DNA of 64,000 bases from Natrinema gelatinilyticum. Its GTDB lineage: Archaea; Halobacteriota; Halobacteria; Halobacteriales; Natrialbaceae. Positions 8,319 to 17,817 of this stretch are shown here, in pieces. The stretch lies in NCBI RefSeq assembly GCF_024266705.1, contig NZ_CP100756.1, positions 2,046,001 through 2,110,000 of the forward strand, written 5' to 3'. The translations under genes and the position numbers were made by a program. Below the pieces are notes generated by a model that saw only the letters and a list, made by a program, of their open reading frames with translations, had not been told where the DNA came from and ran no database searches. Numbering within the stretch: position 1 is the first letter of the stretch; each line of letters starts with the position of its first letter.

Positions 8319-9587
8319 CTACATCCAGGGAACCGACCGCGCCTGAATCTCGCCGGCGAGCGACGTCCCCATCGCCTCTTCGACGTCGTTCGAATTCGCG
8401 AGCGCCCACATCAGCTTGACCTTTGCCGTCCCCGGCAGCATATCGTCGCCCTCGAGAACGCCCGCCTCGAGCAGATCCCGCCCGGTGTCGTAGACCCGGT
8501 CGCAGACTCGGCCCTCGAGACATTGGCTGGTCATGACGACTGTCGTGCCGTCGTCGACGAGTTCCTCGATCCGCGGGATGAGATCGGTGTGGACGTGGCC
8601 GAGGCCGGTTCCCTCGATAACCAGCCCCCCGGAGCCCTCGACGACGTCGAGGAAGGCGGGGTCCATGCCGGGCGTGAATTTCAGAAGATCGACGTCGTCC
8701 TCGAGCGCCGGTTCGATCACGAGGTCGACCGCGTCGCGCTCTCGATACTCACGTCGGAAGCTGATAGTCTCGGTCTCGTAGTCGACGCTGCCCAGTGGCT
8801 CCGCCCCGATCGTCTCGAACGCATCCCGACGCGAGGTGTGGTTCTTTCGAACGCGCGTCCCGCGGTGGAGCGCGCAGACGTCGTCGCTCTCGGAGGCGTG
8901 CATGCAGACCAGCACCTCCGCACAGTCGCTCTTTGCGGCCTCGACTGCCGACACGGCGTTCATCACGTTGTCCGACGAGGGTCGGTCCGCCGAACGCTGG
9001 GATCCGGTGAAGACGATCGGGACCGGCGTCTCGAGCATGAACGCGAGCGCGGCGGCCGAGTACTGCATCGTGTCGGTGCCGTGCATGACGACCACGCCGT
9101 CGGCGCCGGCTTCGATCTCCTCGTGGACGGCCCGAGCGAGATCCTGCCACAGGGGCGGCTCCATGTTCTCCGAGAGAATGTTGGCGACGACGCGGCCGCG
9201 GTAATTCGCGCGGCCAGCGAGGTCTGGAACGGCCCGAAGGACGTCCTCGGCGTCGAACTGTGCCGTCACCGCGCCGGTACGGTAGTCGACCGTCGAGGCG
9301 ATCGTGCCGCCGGTCGAGAGCAGCGAAATCGTCGGGAGGTCGTCGTCGAACTCGATTTTCGAACTCACGCCGTCGGTCTCGGCCTCGTCGGGACCCGTCG
9401 CGTCCGTCGCGTCGATTTCGTAGACGTCCTCCGCGAGGACGGACACGTCGGCGTCGTCCCGGTCGATACCGACGTTGTAGCCGCCCTCGAGTTTCACGAC
9501 GAGGTGCTCGTCCGTGCTCGAGGGGAGTAACACGCCTTCGTACGTGCGATCCGCGCGGTCGACGCGGACGCGGTCGCCTGGATTCAT
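8319..9587 (-). CDS. gatD: Glutamyl-tRNA(Gln) amidotransferase subunit D
   Basis: A 422-residue asparaginase-type subunit of archaeal GatDE, which converts Glu-tRNA(Gln) to Gln-tRNA(Gln) by releasing ammonia from a donor amide. The N-terminal about 90 residues form the GatD-specific barrel (GDRVRVDRADRTYEGVLLP). The asparaginase core carries LLSTGGTIASTVDYRTGAV (first catalytic Thr) and VVMHGTDTMQYSAAAL (second Thr plus Asp). Length fits the family. The partner gatE is not in the window. Transcribed alone on the minus strand, divergent from mfnA. Confidence 0.96.
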   Translation of the reverse strand: MNPGDRVRVDRADRTYEGVLLPSSTDEHLVVKLEGGYNVGIDRDDADVSVLAEDVYEIDATDATGPDEAETDGVSSKIEFDDDLPTISLLSTGGTIASTVDYRTGAVTAQFDAEDVLRAVPDLAGRANYRGRVVANILSENMEPPLWQDLARAVHEEIEAGADGVVVMHGTDTMQYSAAALAFMLETPVPIVFTGSQRSADRPSSDNVMNAVSAVEAAKSDCAEVLVCMHASESDDVCALHRGTRVRKNHTSRRDAFETIGAEPLGSVDYETETISFRREYRERDAVDLVIEPALEDDVDLLKFTPGMDPAFLDVVEGSGGLVIEGTGLGHVHTDLIPRIEELVDDGTTVVMTSQCLEGRVCDRVYDTGRDLLEAGVLEGDDMLPGTAKVKLMWALANSNDVEEAMGTSLAGEIQARSVPWM

Positions 9588-9734
9588 GGAGGTGCGTTGC
9601 GCGCCGGCGGACTTGAAGGCACGCTTTCCGCGGAGCGGATCGCGCCGTTCCGTCGCGGGTCGGGTGGGCTACTGACCGTCGCGGCGGGTACTTCCCGAGA
9701 ACGACCGCCGTTGAGATACGTCGTCAAACGCAAC

Positions 9735-9740
9735 AAATAA
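9735..9740 (+). promoter_or_regulatory. TATA box of mfnA
   Basis: AAATAA within an A-rich run, about 28 bases before the ATG at 9766. It supports 9766 as a leaderless start in preference to the in-frame ATG at 9745, which would lie upstream of the expected transcription start. Confidence 0.5.
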
Positions 9741-9765
9741 ACCGATGACGGATCACGTACGTGAT

Positions 9766-10851
9766 ATGCAAATCGAGCCGCAAGCGTTCGACCGGGTCCT
9801 CTCGTCCATGTGCACGGAACCGCACCCGGTGGCGCGCGACGCGGCCGAGCGGTTTCTCGCGACGAACCCCGGTGATCCTGGCACCTACCCGAACGTCGCG
9901 GCGCTCGAAGACGACGCCATCGACCTTCTGGGGGACATCGCGGGGCTGGACGACCCGACGGGCTACATCACCAGCGGCGGGACCGAGGCGAACATCCAGG
10001 CCGTCCGAATCGCCCGCGAGCGGGCCGACACCCGCTCGCCGAACGTCGTCATGTCCGAATCGGGCCACTTCAGTTTCCGGAAGGCCGCCGACCTGCTCGG
10101 CGTCGAACTCAGAGTCGTTCCGACCGACGATCGACACCGTGTTGATCTCGAAGCAGTTCGCGCGAGCGTCGACGACGACACGGCGCTGGTAATCGGCGTC
10201 GCAGGAACGACGGAGTACGGTCGTGTCGACCCGATCCCTGCGCTCGGCGACATCGCTCACGCCGCGGGCGCGATGCTCCACGTCGACGCCGCCTGGGGCG
10301 GGTTCGTCCTCCCCTTTACCGACTACGAGTGGCACTTCGGTCACGCCGCGGTCGACACGATGGCGATCGACCCGCACAAAATGGGGCAGGCTGCGGTCCC
10401 CGCGGGCGGACTGCTCGTCCGCTCCCCCGCCCTGCTCGACGAACTCGCCGTCGATACGCCCTATCTCGAGTCGACCTCCCAGGCCACGCTGACCGGAACC
10501 CGTTCGGGTGCGGGTGTCGCGAGCGCAGTCGCCGCGATGAAGGTGCTGTGGCCGGAGGGGTACCGCAGTCAGTACGTCCGGTCGCAGAACAACGCGGAGT
10601 GGCTGGCTGACGCCCTCGAGAAGCGAGGCTATCGGGTCGTCGATCCGACGCTACCGCTCGTCGCGGCCGACGTCCCCCGTTCGACGTTCGACGGGCTCCG
10701 GGGGGCCGGGTGGCGAATTTCGCGGACCGCCGCGGGAGAACTCCGGATCGTCTGTATGCCCCACGTCACCCGCGAGATGCTGGCTTCCTTTGTCGGGGAT
10801 CTGGATCGGCTCGAGGTGCGCGCAAGCGTTCCCGTCGTCAGCGACGACTGA
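9766..10851 (+). CDS. mfnA: L-aspartate/L-tyrosine decarboxylase MfnA (PLP-dependent)
   Basis: A 361-residue group II pyridoxal-phosphate decarboxylase. Landmarks are [32 protein letters not shown] and the PLP-binding Lys in [10 protein letters not shown] (about residue 205). Archaeal MfnA makes beta-alanine from aspartate for coenzyme A (or tyramine in methanogens). Haloarchaea lack methanofuran, so aspartate decarboxylation is the likely role. ATG 9766 is preferred over 9745 because the TATA box is correctly placed for it and the protein then has the usual family length. Confidence 0.9.
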   Translation: MQIEPQAFDRVLSSMCTEPHPVARDAAERFLATNPGDPGTYPNVAALEDDAIDLLGDIAGLDDPTGYITSGGTEANIQAVRIARERADTRSPNVVMSESGHFSFRKAADLLGVELRVVPTDDRHRVDLEAVRASVDDDTALVIGVAGTTEYGRVDPIPALGDIAHAAGAMLHVDAAWGGFVLPFTDYEWHFGHAAVDTMAIDPHKMGQAAVPAGGLLVRSPALLDELAVDTPYLESTSQATLTGTRSGAGVASAVAAMKVLWPEGYRSQYVRSQNNAEWLADALEKRGYRVVDPTLPLVAADVPRSTFDGLRGAGWRISRTAAGELRIVCMPHVTREMLASFVGDLDRLEVRASVPVVSDD

Positions 10852-11054
10852 CGGTAATCCCGACCCTTTCGAACCGGTAGTTTCGGCCCTTTTTGACGTC
10901 GCCGACGTCTGCTGCTCGCCGGACGGTCCTATCGGCGGCCGCCGACGCGGGGGACGGGTACCCGGCCCGTATCGCTCGAGCCCGGGTCCGCATGGAGAGT
11001 GCCGGCAGCAGCCTTAGATCGATCTGCTCCCGAGTACGGGTGTGATTAACAACC

Positions 11055-11663
11055 ATGAGAAACGGCAGACAGCAGAAGCTCGTTTCCCGTTCCATCGAAG
11101 GAACCGAAGCGCTCGTTAGTACCGAGCCGGGCGAAATCTATCTCGACGTCCCCGCCGCGAACCCGCGCTACATCCGCGTCGAAGAAGGCGACACGGTTCA
11201 AGAGGGTGATATCCGTTCGCGGACGGCAGAGGAACTCGAATCCGAATCGCTCGCCAAGTGGTCGATAGACACGATCGGTCCAGAGACGGTCATCGGGACG
11301 GATCGAGAGACGGGTCAGCGCCGCGAGTGGGACCGCGAGTCCCTCGAACAGAAACTCGCGATCGGCGGCTTCAGTACGGAACTCACCGATTTCGAACGGG
11401 TGACGGTGAGCGGAGGAGCGGGCGCGTCAAAGCCGGAGGGACGGGGCTCCGACGAGATTTCCGTGACCGTTTACGGGAACGATAGCCGCAAATTCACCGA
11501 GACGTATCGGCGCGCCGATACCGACGCCGATGCGGTCGCCGAGGAACGTCGCCTCGAACTGACCGAATCCGACGAGCGCGTCGAGCGCTTCGATCCCGCC
11601 CTCCGAGAGCGCTTCGATCAGGTGGTCGAACTCGCGCTGAGAAACGAAGGGTACGCGGTCTGA
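11055..11663 (+). CDS. Conserved-looking acidic protein of unknown function
   Basis: A 202-residue soluble acidic protein with no membrane segment or recognised motif. The N-terminus is basic (MRNGRQQKLVSRSIEGTEAL), then a region rich in Glu, Asp and Ser that includes an SGGAGASKPEGRGSDE linker near residue 120 and ends in a helical RFDQVVELALRNEGYAV. Codon use is like its neighbours, so it is very likely a real haloarchaeal gene. It stands between mfnA and metG with gaps of 203 and 137 bases, suggesting its own promoter. I do not recognise the family. Confidence 0.6.
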   Translation: MRNGRQQKLVSRSIEGTEALVSTEPGEIYLDVPAANPRYIRVEEGDTVQEGDIRSRTAEELESESLAKWSIDTIGPETVIGTDRETGQRREWDRESLEQKLAIGGFSTELTDFERVTVSGGAGASKPEGRGSDEISVTVYGNDSRKFTETYRRADTDADAVAEERRLELTESDERVERFDPALRERFDQVVELALRNEGYAV

Positions 11664-11800
11664 ACGGTCAGGCGCTTCTCCTCGCTGTCCCTTCGTCCGG
11701 CGGGGCGCCCTCGGAGTCGGAGACGGATACCGCGACGGACGTCGGGGTCCGCGCGATCGAAACCGGCGGGTTTTACGCCCGCGAGTGCAACGTGACGAGC

Positions 11801-13954
11801 ATGAGCCGCGACGAGTTTCCGACGGACGTACCCGCCGTCGTGACCTGCGGGTTACCGTACGCGAACGGTGACCTGCACATCGGTCACCTACGAAGCTACA
11901 TCGGCGCAGATGCGTTTAACCGCGCACTCGAGACGCTCGGACAGCAATCGATCTACGTCTGCGGGTCGGACATGCACGGGACCCCGGTCGCCGTGAACGC
12001 CGAAGAGCAAGGCGTCGACCCGGAAGATTTCGCCCTGGAGTGGCACCGCCAGTACGAGGAGACGTTTCCGCAGTTCAACGTCGAGTTCGATAACTACGGG
12101 CACACCCACGACGAGACCAACACCGAACTGACCCAGGAGATCGTCCGCACCTTAGACGAGAAGGGCTACATCTACGAAAAGGAGATACAGGTCGCCTACG
12201 ACCCCGAAGCCGACCAGTATCTGCCCGATCGGTACGTCGAGGGGACCTGTCCCTACTGCGGTGCAAAAGCCCGCGGCGACGAGTGCGACGAGGGGTGTCA
12301 GCGCCACTTAGAGCCCGGCGAAGTCGAGAATCCGACGAGTACGATCACGGGCAACCCCGCGGAGTACCGCGACCGACCGCACAAGTTCTTCGAGGTCTCC
12401 GAGTTTGCCGACTTCCTCACCGGGTTCCTCGACGATCTCGAGGGGACGTCCAACGCGCGGAATCAGCCCCGACAGTGGATCGAAGACGGCCTCCAGGACT
12501 GGTGTATCACGCGCGATATGGACTGGGGAATCGACTATCCCGGTGAGGACGGGGACAGCGTTGCTCACGCAGAGCAACGAAACGGAGGCGGTGAAACCGC
12601 CGACGAATCCGACCTCGTCCTCTACGTCTGGGTCGACGCACCGATCGAGTACATCTCCTCGACGAAGCAGTACTCGGAGCGCGTCGGAGCCGACGAGTAC
12701 GACTGGGAGCGAGTCTGGAAGGACGAGGGCGAGATCGTCCACGTCATCGGCCGCGACATCATCCAGCACCACACGATCTTCTGGCCGGCGATGCTCGAGG
12801 GCGCGGGGTACAACACGCCGCGCGGTATCGCCGCGCACGGCTTCATCACGATCAACGGCAAGGGCCTCTCGACGAGCCGGAATCGTGCGATCTGGGCGAA
12901 GGAGTACCTCGAGGAAGGGTTCCACCCGGACCTGCTTCGGTACTACCTGACCACCACGGGCGGCTTCCAGCAGGACGTCGACTTCTCGTGGGAGGCGTTC
13001 CAGGAGAAGGTCAACGGCGAACTCGTCGGCACGGTCGGCAACTTCTGGTATCGCTCGCTGCTCTTCGCCTACCGAAATTACGAGGGAACGCCGGACGCGT
13101 CGGTGTCCGAGGAAGTACGGGAACGCATCGAGGACGCGATCGACGACGTTCGCGAGAGCGTCAACGACTACTCCATGCGAGGGGTGGGGCAAGCCGCGAC
13201 CAGGCTCGCACAGTTCGGCAACGAGTACATCCAGCGCAACGAGCCGTGGAAGCTCACCGACGACGAGCCCGAACGAGCGGCGCAGGTCATCCGGGACTGC
13301 GTCCAGATCGCCAAGGCGGTCGGCGTTCTCATCGAGCCGATCGCCCCCGGCAAAGCGCAGGCGCTGTGGACCCAACTCGGCGAGGAGGGCGATATCACGG
13401 ACGCTCACCTCGAAGACGCGCTCGAAGCCCCGCCGAGGACTTTCGACGAACCGGGCGAACTCTTCGAGCAGATCGAGGACGATCGGGTCGCGGAACTGAC
13501 CGAGAACCTCGAGGACAGGATTGCGGCCGCCGACTCCTCATCGCCGGCCACCGAGGCGGAAACCGAAAGCGACGACACCGATGCGAGCGAACCCGAGCGT
13601 ATGACGGACACGGAGGATCTCGAGGCGTTGACCGAAGAGCGAATCGGGTTCGACGACTTTCAGGAACTGGACATTCGCGTCGGCCGGATCGAGACAGCGG
13701 ACGGTATCGAGGGCGCGGACGACCTCGCGCGACTCGAGGTCGACATCGGCTTCGAGACCCGACAGGTCGTCGCAGGGATCAAGCAACTTCACGACCTCGA
13801 CGAGTTACCGGGAACGAAGTGCGTCCTGCTCGCGAACATGGAACCCGCCGAACTGTTCGGCGTGGAGTCCAACGGTATGATCCTCGCGGCCGGCGAGCAG
13901 GCGGATCTGCTGACTACGCACGGGGACGCGGACGTCGGCGAGAAGATCCGATAG
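11801..13954 (+). CDS. metG: Methionyl-tRNA synthetase with C-terminal EMAP/tRNA-binding domain
   Basis: A 717-residue class Ia synthetase. Landmarks: the HIGH element in NGDLHIGHLRSYIGAD, zinc knuckles CPYCGAKARGDECDEGC, and the KMSKS-equivalent GKGLSTSRNRAIWAKEYL. After an acidic linker (about residues 590-605) comes an OB-fold Trbp111/EMAP domain beginning IGFDDFQELDIRVGRI, which helps bind tRNA. ATG 11801 is preferred over GTG 11792: a TTTTA box near 11771 is correctly placed for leaderless initiation there. It is followed by the palindromic repeat at 14.2 kb. Confidence 0.97.
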   Translation: MSRDEFPTDVPAVVTCGLPYANGDLHIGHLRSYIGADAFNRALETLGQQSIYVCGSDMHGTPVAVNAEEQGVDPEDFALEWHRQYEETFPQFNVEFDNYGHTHDETNTELTQEIVRTLDEKGYIYEKEIQVAYDPEADQYLPDRYVEGTCPYCGAKARGDECDEGCQRHLEPGEVENPTSTITGNPAEYRDRPHKFFEVSEFADFLTGFLDDLEGTSNARNQPRQWIEDGLQDWCITRDMDWGIDYPGEDGDSVAHAEQRNGGGETADESDLVLYVWVDAPIEYISSTKQYSERVGADEYDWERVWKDEGEIVHVIGRDIIQHHTIFWPAMLEGAGYNTPRGIAAHGFITINGKGLSTSRNRAIWAKEYLEEGFHPDLLRYYLTTTGGFQQDVDFSWEAFQEKVNGELVGTVGNFWYRSLLFAYRNYEGTPDASVSEEVRERIEDAIDDVRESVNDYSMRGVGQAATRLAQFGNEYIQRNEPWKLTDDEPERAAQVIRDCVQIAKAVGVLIEPIAPGKAQALWTQLGEEGDITDAHLEDALEAPPRTFDEPGELFEQIEDDRVAELTENLEDRIAAADSSSPATEAETESDDTDASEPERMTDTEDLEALTEERIGFDDFQELDIRVGRIETADGIEGADDLARLEVDIGFETRQVVAGIKQLHDLDELPGTKCVLLANMEPAELFGVESNGMILAAGEQADLLTTHGDADVGEKIR

Positions 13955-14184
13955 GCTCGTCGAGAGCCGCAACTTCTGATGTGATCGGTCTCTCGAGGTT
14001 CTGTAGGCTCTGGAGCGTCGGTCTCGTCGAGGCGGCGTTCTGGCTAGTCGATCTGACGAGTATCGACATCCATTTCGAGAGCAACACAGGCCCCAAGCGA
14101 GTCATGCGCCCGCTCGAGCGTCCGGCGGACTGAACGAGCGACGACGCCGGTCGTGGCCGAGGCGTCGGTGCCATCAGCGTCTCA

Positions 14185-14265
14185 TACGGACTACTGTACG
14201 ACGTTGCCGGTGCAACCGCAGGACGGTCGCGGTTGCACCGGTACATCGGTACAGCAGACCGTATC
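14185..14265. repeat. Palindromic intergenic repeat, copy A
   Basis: An 81-base near-perfect palindrome: two 36-base arms with 29 of 36 positions able to pair, around the 9-base loop AGGACGGTC. The inner stem CCGGTGCAACCGC/GCGGTTGCACCGG is perfect. The outer ends are ATACGG and CCGTAT. It sits between the 3' ends of metG and the GYD-domain gene and is the only notable content of the 330-base gap 13955-14284. It is one of five copies in the window. Confidence 0.9.
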
Positions 14266-14284
14266 AGTCGAGGGGCTGATACGA

Positions 14285-14572
14285 TCAGATTTCGTCGACC
14301 AGGTCCGCGAAGCTATCCGTGTCGACGATTTCCATGGTCTTTCCCTCGAGTCCGTGCCGGTGGAGCGTCAGCGCTGATTTGAACGCGGCTTCGCGGTCGG
14401 CGGCCTCGAAGATGATGAGGAAGTCGCATTCGCCGAGGACGGCGTACGAATGCCGGAGTTCCGAGTTGTGTTCTTCGAACTCCGTTTTGATCTCGCCCCA
14501 GATCGACGTAAGCTCCTGGGCGTTCTGGACCTCGCGGTCGACGATATCGACGAGCGTGGCGTAGGTGGGCAT
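14285..14572 (-). CDS. GYD-domain protein
   Basis: A 95-residue ferredoxin-like alpha/beta protein of the GYD family (named for a Gly-Tyr-Asp element; here the equivalent stretch is GECDFLIIFEAADREAAFKS). Start MPTYATLVDIVDREVQNAQEL. Members are small dimers of unknown biochemical role. It is divergent from pyruvate kinase (about 167 bases between starts) and convergent with metG across the palindromic repeat. Confidence 0.8.
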   Translation of the reverse strand: MPTYATLVDIVDREVQNAQELTSIWGEIKTEFEEHNSELRHSYAVLGECDFLIIFEAADREAAFKSALTLHRHGLEGKTMEIVDTDSFADLVDEI

Positions 14573-14706
14573 ATCTAATCGGATGATCGAACCGCGGAAA
14601 ACGGTTGTCGTGGCAGTGGACGGGAGTGACGACCGACGGACACCGACGGGAGCGGCAGCCGCAGGCCGATTGCAGCAATCACATACTCACAATCGAGTAA
14701 GTCCCT

Positions 14707-14714
14707 ATCTTTTA
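14707..14714 (+). promoter_or_regulatory. TATA box of pyruvate kinase
   Basis: ATCTTTTA about 29 bases upstream of ATG 14740. The spacing supports a leaderless transcript starting at MRNAKIVCTLGP rather than at the in-frame GTG at 14719. Confidence 0.5.
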
Positions 14715-14739
14715 GGCGGTGCTCGCGCTACTCACCGCT

Positions 14740-16524
14740 ATGAGAAACGCGAAGATCGTCTGTACGCTGGGACCTGCGTCGAACGACAGGAAGACGATCC
14801 GGGACCTCGCCGCGGCCGGGATGTCCGTCGCGCGACTGAACGCGAGTCACGGGACCCGCGACGTGCGGGCGGCCCTGATAGATCGTATCCGCGCGGTCGA
14901 CGAGGAACGAGCGGAGTCGGTCGCGGTCATGCTCGACATGCAGGGTCCAGAGATTCGGACCGCACCGCTGCCCGACGGCGAGACGGTGACCCTGGAGACG
15001 GACTCTGAGATTCGGTTCGTCGAGGGCGACGAGGCGACGCAAGACACGGTCGGACTCTCGCTGTCGATCGACGCCGTCGAGCCGGGAGATCGCATCCTGC
15101 TCGCCGACGGACTGATCGAGACGACCGTGCTCGAGCGCGAGGAGTCGGGAGCGAACGATTCCGACGCGGTTCGGGTACGTGTCGACACCGGCGGCGAGTT
15201 GGGCGGACGAAAGGGGGTGAACGTTCCCGGCGTCGACCTGAATCTCGACGTGGTCACGGAGTCGGATCGCAAGGACCTCGAGCTGGCCGCCGAGAAGGGC
15301 GTCGACTTCGTCGCGGCGAGTTTCGTCCGCGATGCCGACGACGTCTACGAGGTCAGCGAGGTGCTCGAGGACGCGGGTGCGGACGTTCCCGTCGTCGCGA
15401 AAATCGAACGCGCGGGTGCGGTCGAGAACTTAGACGAGATCATCGACGCCGCCTACGGTGTGATGGTTGCACGGGGTGACCTCGGCGTGGAGTGTCCGAT
15501 GGAAGACGTCCCGATGATTCAAAAACGGATCATCCGCAAATGCCGTGATGCGGGCCGGCCGGTCATCACGGCGACGGAGATGCTCGATTCGATGGTCCAC
15601 GCACGTCGCCCGACACGCGCGGAGGCGTCGGACGTCGCCAACGCTGTCCTCGACGGCACGGACGCGGTCATGCTCTCGGCCGAAACCGCCGTCGGCGACC
15701 ACCCCGTCGCCGTCGTCGACGCGATGGACAGCATCGTCGGCCAGGTCGAACGCTCCGGCGAGTACGCAGAATTGCTCGAGCAGCGCGTCCCCGCCTCCGG
15801 CGAGGCGCGAACGGATGCACTGGCTCGCTCCGCGCGGTTTCTGGCGCGGGACATCGATGCGGACGCGGTCGTCGCGGCGACCGAATCCGGCTACACCGCG
15901 TTGAAGACGGCGAAGTACCGCCCCGGAGTACCAGTCGTCGCTTCGACGTCGAGCCAGGCGGTGCGTCGCCAGCTCGCGCTGACCTGGGGTGTGACGCCGC
16001 TTTACGCTCCGGTCTCGGGTCAAAGCGCCGACGCCGTCGTGGAGGAAGCCGTCCAGGCAGCGTTGGACGCCAATGTCGCCGCGAGCGGCGATACCGTCGT
16101 CGTCCTCTGTGGCATGATGACCGAACTCGAGGGGACGAACACGACGAACATGCTGAAAGTCCACGTCGCCGCGGAGGCGTTGACGACCGGGCGAGTCGTC
16201 GTGGAGGGTCGCGTGACCGGTCCGCTAGTGCGGAGTTCTGACGGCGACCTCTCGGGCGTTCCAGAGGGTGCGATCCTCGCTCTCTCGGCCGAGTTCGACG
16301 AGGAATTCACGGGTGAGACGAACCGAATCGCAGGCATCGTAAACGCCGAGCGGGGGATGACGGGGTACCCGGCGCTGATCGCTCGCGAACTGGACTTGCC
16401 GATGATCAGCGATGCGGATCTCACGGAACTCGAGGGGATCGGGGACGGTGACATCGTTACCCTAGACGCCGAACGCGGCGTCGTCTACGGCGGCGATCTC
16501 GGGAAACGAACCGAACAGACCTGA
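14740..16524 (+). CDS. pyk: Pyruvate kinase with C-terminal PEP-utilizer-like extension
   Basis: A 594-residue glycolytic kinase converting phosphoenolpyruvate and ADP to pyruvate and ATP. Landmarks: RNAKIVCTLGPAS and ARLNASHG at the N-terminus, the active-site signature in VPVVAKIERAGAVENLDEI (catalytic Lys), and ARGDLGVECP. Residues after about 480 (GRVVVEGRVTGPLV onward, with NRIAGIVNAERGMTGYPALI) form the extra phosphohistidine-type mobile domain seen in many archaeal and Gram-positive enzymes. ATG 14740 is used; the seven-codon extension upstream would precede the promoter-defined start. Confidence 0.97.
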   Translation: MRNAKIVCTLGPASNDRKTIRDLAAAGMSVARLNASHGTRDVRAALIDRIRAVDEERAESVAVMLDMQGPEIRTAPLPDGETVTLETDSEIRFVEGDEATQDTVGLSLSIDAVEPGDRILLADGLIETTVLEREESGANDSDAVRVRVDTGGELGGRKGVNVPGVDLNLDVVTESDRKDLELAAEKGVDFVAASFVRDADDVYEVSEVLEDAGADVPVVAKIERAGAVENLDEIIDAAYGVMVARGDLGVECPMEDVPMIQKRIIRKCRDAGRPVITATEMLDSMVHARRPTRAEASDVANAVLDGTDAVMLSAETAVGDHPVAVVDAMDSIVGQVERSGEYAELLEQRVPASGEARTDALARSARFLARDIDADAVVAATESGYTALKTAKYRPGVPVVASTSSQAVRRQLALTWGVTPLYAPVSGQSADAVVEEAVQAALDANVAASGDTVVVLCGMMTELEGTNTTNMLKVHVAAEALTTGRVVVEGRVTGPLVRSSDGDLSGVPEGAILALSAEFDEEFTGETNRIAGIVNAERGMTGYPALIARELDLPMISDADLTELEGIGDGDIVTLDAERGVVYGGDLGKRTEQT

Positions 16525-16638
16525 TCGGCACGAATACGGGGTCGTGACACGGCAGCCTGCATGCATCGGGAGTCGTCGTTCGAGCCGGCGTCGTCCGCAG
16601 ACCGCGGCTTTTTGGCGACGGGACTAGTACAAACGGGT

Positions 16639-16974
16639 ATGGCAGACGACCCGTCCGGAGCCGGTGGCGAACCCGACGACAGACGGCACGACACGTGGGG
16701 GTCGGACCCGGGCCTCGGATCGACAGCGGACTCCGAGTCGGCCGACGCTTCCGGAGGCGAGGGCACGTGGGATGGGGTCCCGCTCGATCTCTCCGGTTCG
16801 AGCGACGATGGAACGAGCGCAGATCCCGATCTCGAAGACGAATACACACCGGAGGCGAACTCGACGCCGATCGAACCCGGCGATCCGGACCTCGAGAACG
16901 TGCTGTTCGTCCTGCTAGGCGCGATCGGGATGGTACTTGTCCTCCTTCGGCTGATAACCATCCCGCTCGGCTGA
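16639..16974 (+). CDS. Tail-anchored acidic protein of unknown function
   Basis: A 111-residue protein: about 80 residues rich in Asp, Gly, Ser and Glu with no predicted fold, then one C-terminal hydrophobic helix (NVLFVLLGAIGMVLVLLRLI) and a short end TIPLG. This is the layout of a C-tail-anchored membrane protein facing the cytoplasm. ATG 16639 follows a T-rich box at about 16611-16615. It comes just after pyk and before the nfeD/stomatin genes. I do not recognise a named function. Confidence 0.65.
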   Translation: MADDPSGAGGEPDDRRHDTWGSDPGLGSTADSESADASGGEGTWDGVPLDLSGSSDDGTSADPDLEDEYTPEANSTPIEPGDPDLENVLFVLLGAIGMVLVLLRLITIPLG

Positions 16975-17103
16975 TCGGTGAGCGCGCTCGCGTCTGCAGT
17001 GACACTTAGTCCCCGATCCGTTCACTTCGAATCGCTCCGTCCGGCCTCTCGGTCGCCGCTCGTCGCGCTTGGCCGATAAAATCAGTCTTGGCTCTCAGTA
17101 AAC

Positions 17104-17110
17104 ATTTAAT
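17104..17110 (+). promoter_or_regulatory. TATA box of nfeD
   Basis: ATTTAAT, centred about 27 bases before ATG 17134, giving a leaderless transcript for the nfeD/stomatin pair. Confidence 0.5.
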
Positions 17111-17133
17111 CGGGGCGGGACCTAACCCCGCAT

Positions 17134-17745
17134 ATGGTCGAATCCCTCGTGGGGAACGTGCCGCTGCTGCTTCTAGTTGCGGGACTCGTGTTGATGGTCC
17201 TCGAGGCCCTCTCTCCCGGAGCCCATCTCATCGTGATCGGGATCGCGCTGGTCGGTGCCGGACTCGTCGGCGTGCTCTTTCAACCCGCGGCGAGTCCGCT
17301 CGTCCTGGCGGGACTAACGCTCGTGATCGGACTCGCCGCCGCCTACGTCTACCGGGAGTTCGACTTCTACGGTGGGAAAGGGACTGCACAGACGACGGAC
17401 TCCGATTCGTTGGCGGGCACAACGGGGTACGTCACCGAGACCGTCACGAATCGCAGCGGCGAGGTCAAACTCGACGAAGGCGGTTTCGCTCCTTACTATA
17501 GCGCACGGTCGACCGAGGGTACGATCGAGGAGGGTGAGGAGATCATCGTTCTCGATCCGGGCGGCGGCAACGTTCTCACGGTCGAATCGCTCGACTCGAT
17601 CGGCGAGGACGAGATCGATCGCGCGCTCGCACGTGAGCGGGCGGCGTCCGAGTCACGCGAACGAGAGGCCGCAGACGGCGGCGACGAACTCGACGACACG
17701 AGGTCCGAAGTCGATCGCGAACCCGAAACGGAGAAATCGAATTGA
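17134..17745 (+). CDS. nfeD: NfeD family membrane protein
   Basis: A 203-residue protein: three or four hydrophobic helices in the first 70 residues (VPLLLLVAGLVLMVLEAL, then LIVIGIALVGAGLVGVLF and PLVLAGLTLVIGLAAAYVY) followed by a soluble OB-fold (GTTGYVTETVTNRSGEVKL to GEEIIVLDPGGGNVLTVESL) and a charged tail. This is the short NfeD form without the protease domain. Short NfeD proteins are typically encoded beside stomatins, as here (72 bases to the next gene), and act together in membrane microdomain organisation. Confidence 0.88.
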   Translation: MVESLVGNVPLLLLVAGLVLMVLEALSPGAHLIVIGIALVGAGLVGVLFQPAASPLVLAGLTLVIGLAAAYVYREFDFYGGKGTAQTTDSDSLAGTTGYVTETVTNRSGEVKLDEGGFAPYYSARSTEGTIEEGEEIIVLDPGGGNVLTVESLDSIGEDEIDRALARERAASESREREAADGGDELDDTRSEVDREPETEKSN

Positions 17746-17759
17746 GGAATGCGAACAGT

Positions 17760-17771
17760 CAACATATGTTG
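17760..17771. promoter_or_regulatory. 12-base palindrome upstream of the stomatin gene
   Basis: CAACATATGTTG, a perfect palindrome in the 72-base gap between nfeD and the SPFH gene, about 47 bases before its ATG. It could be an operator for an internal promoter; chance is not excluded. Confidence 0.35.
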
Positions 17772-17817
17772 GCGGAATAAGGGAACGCTTTTCTCCCCCC
17801 CACCGTAACCCTGAAAT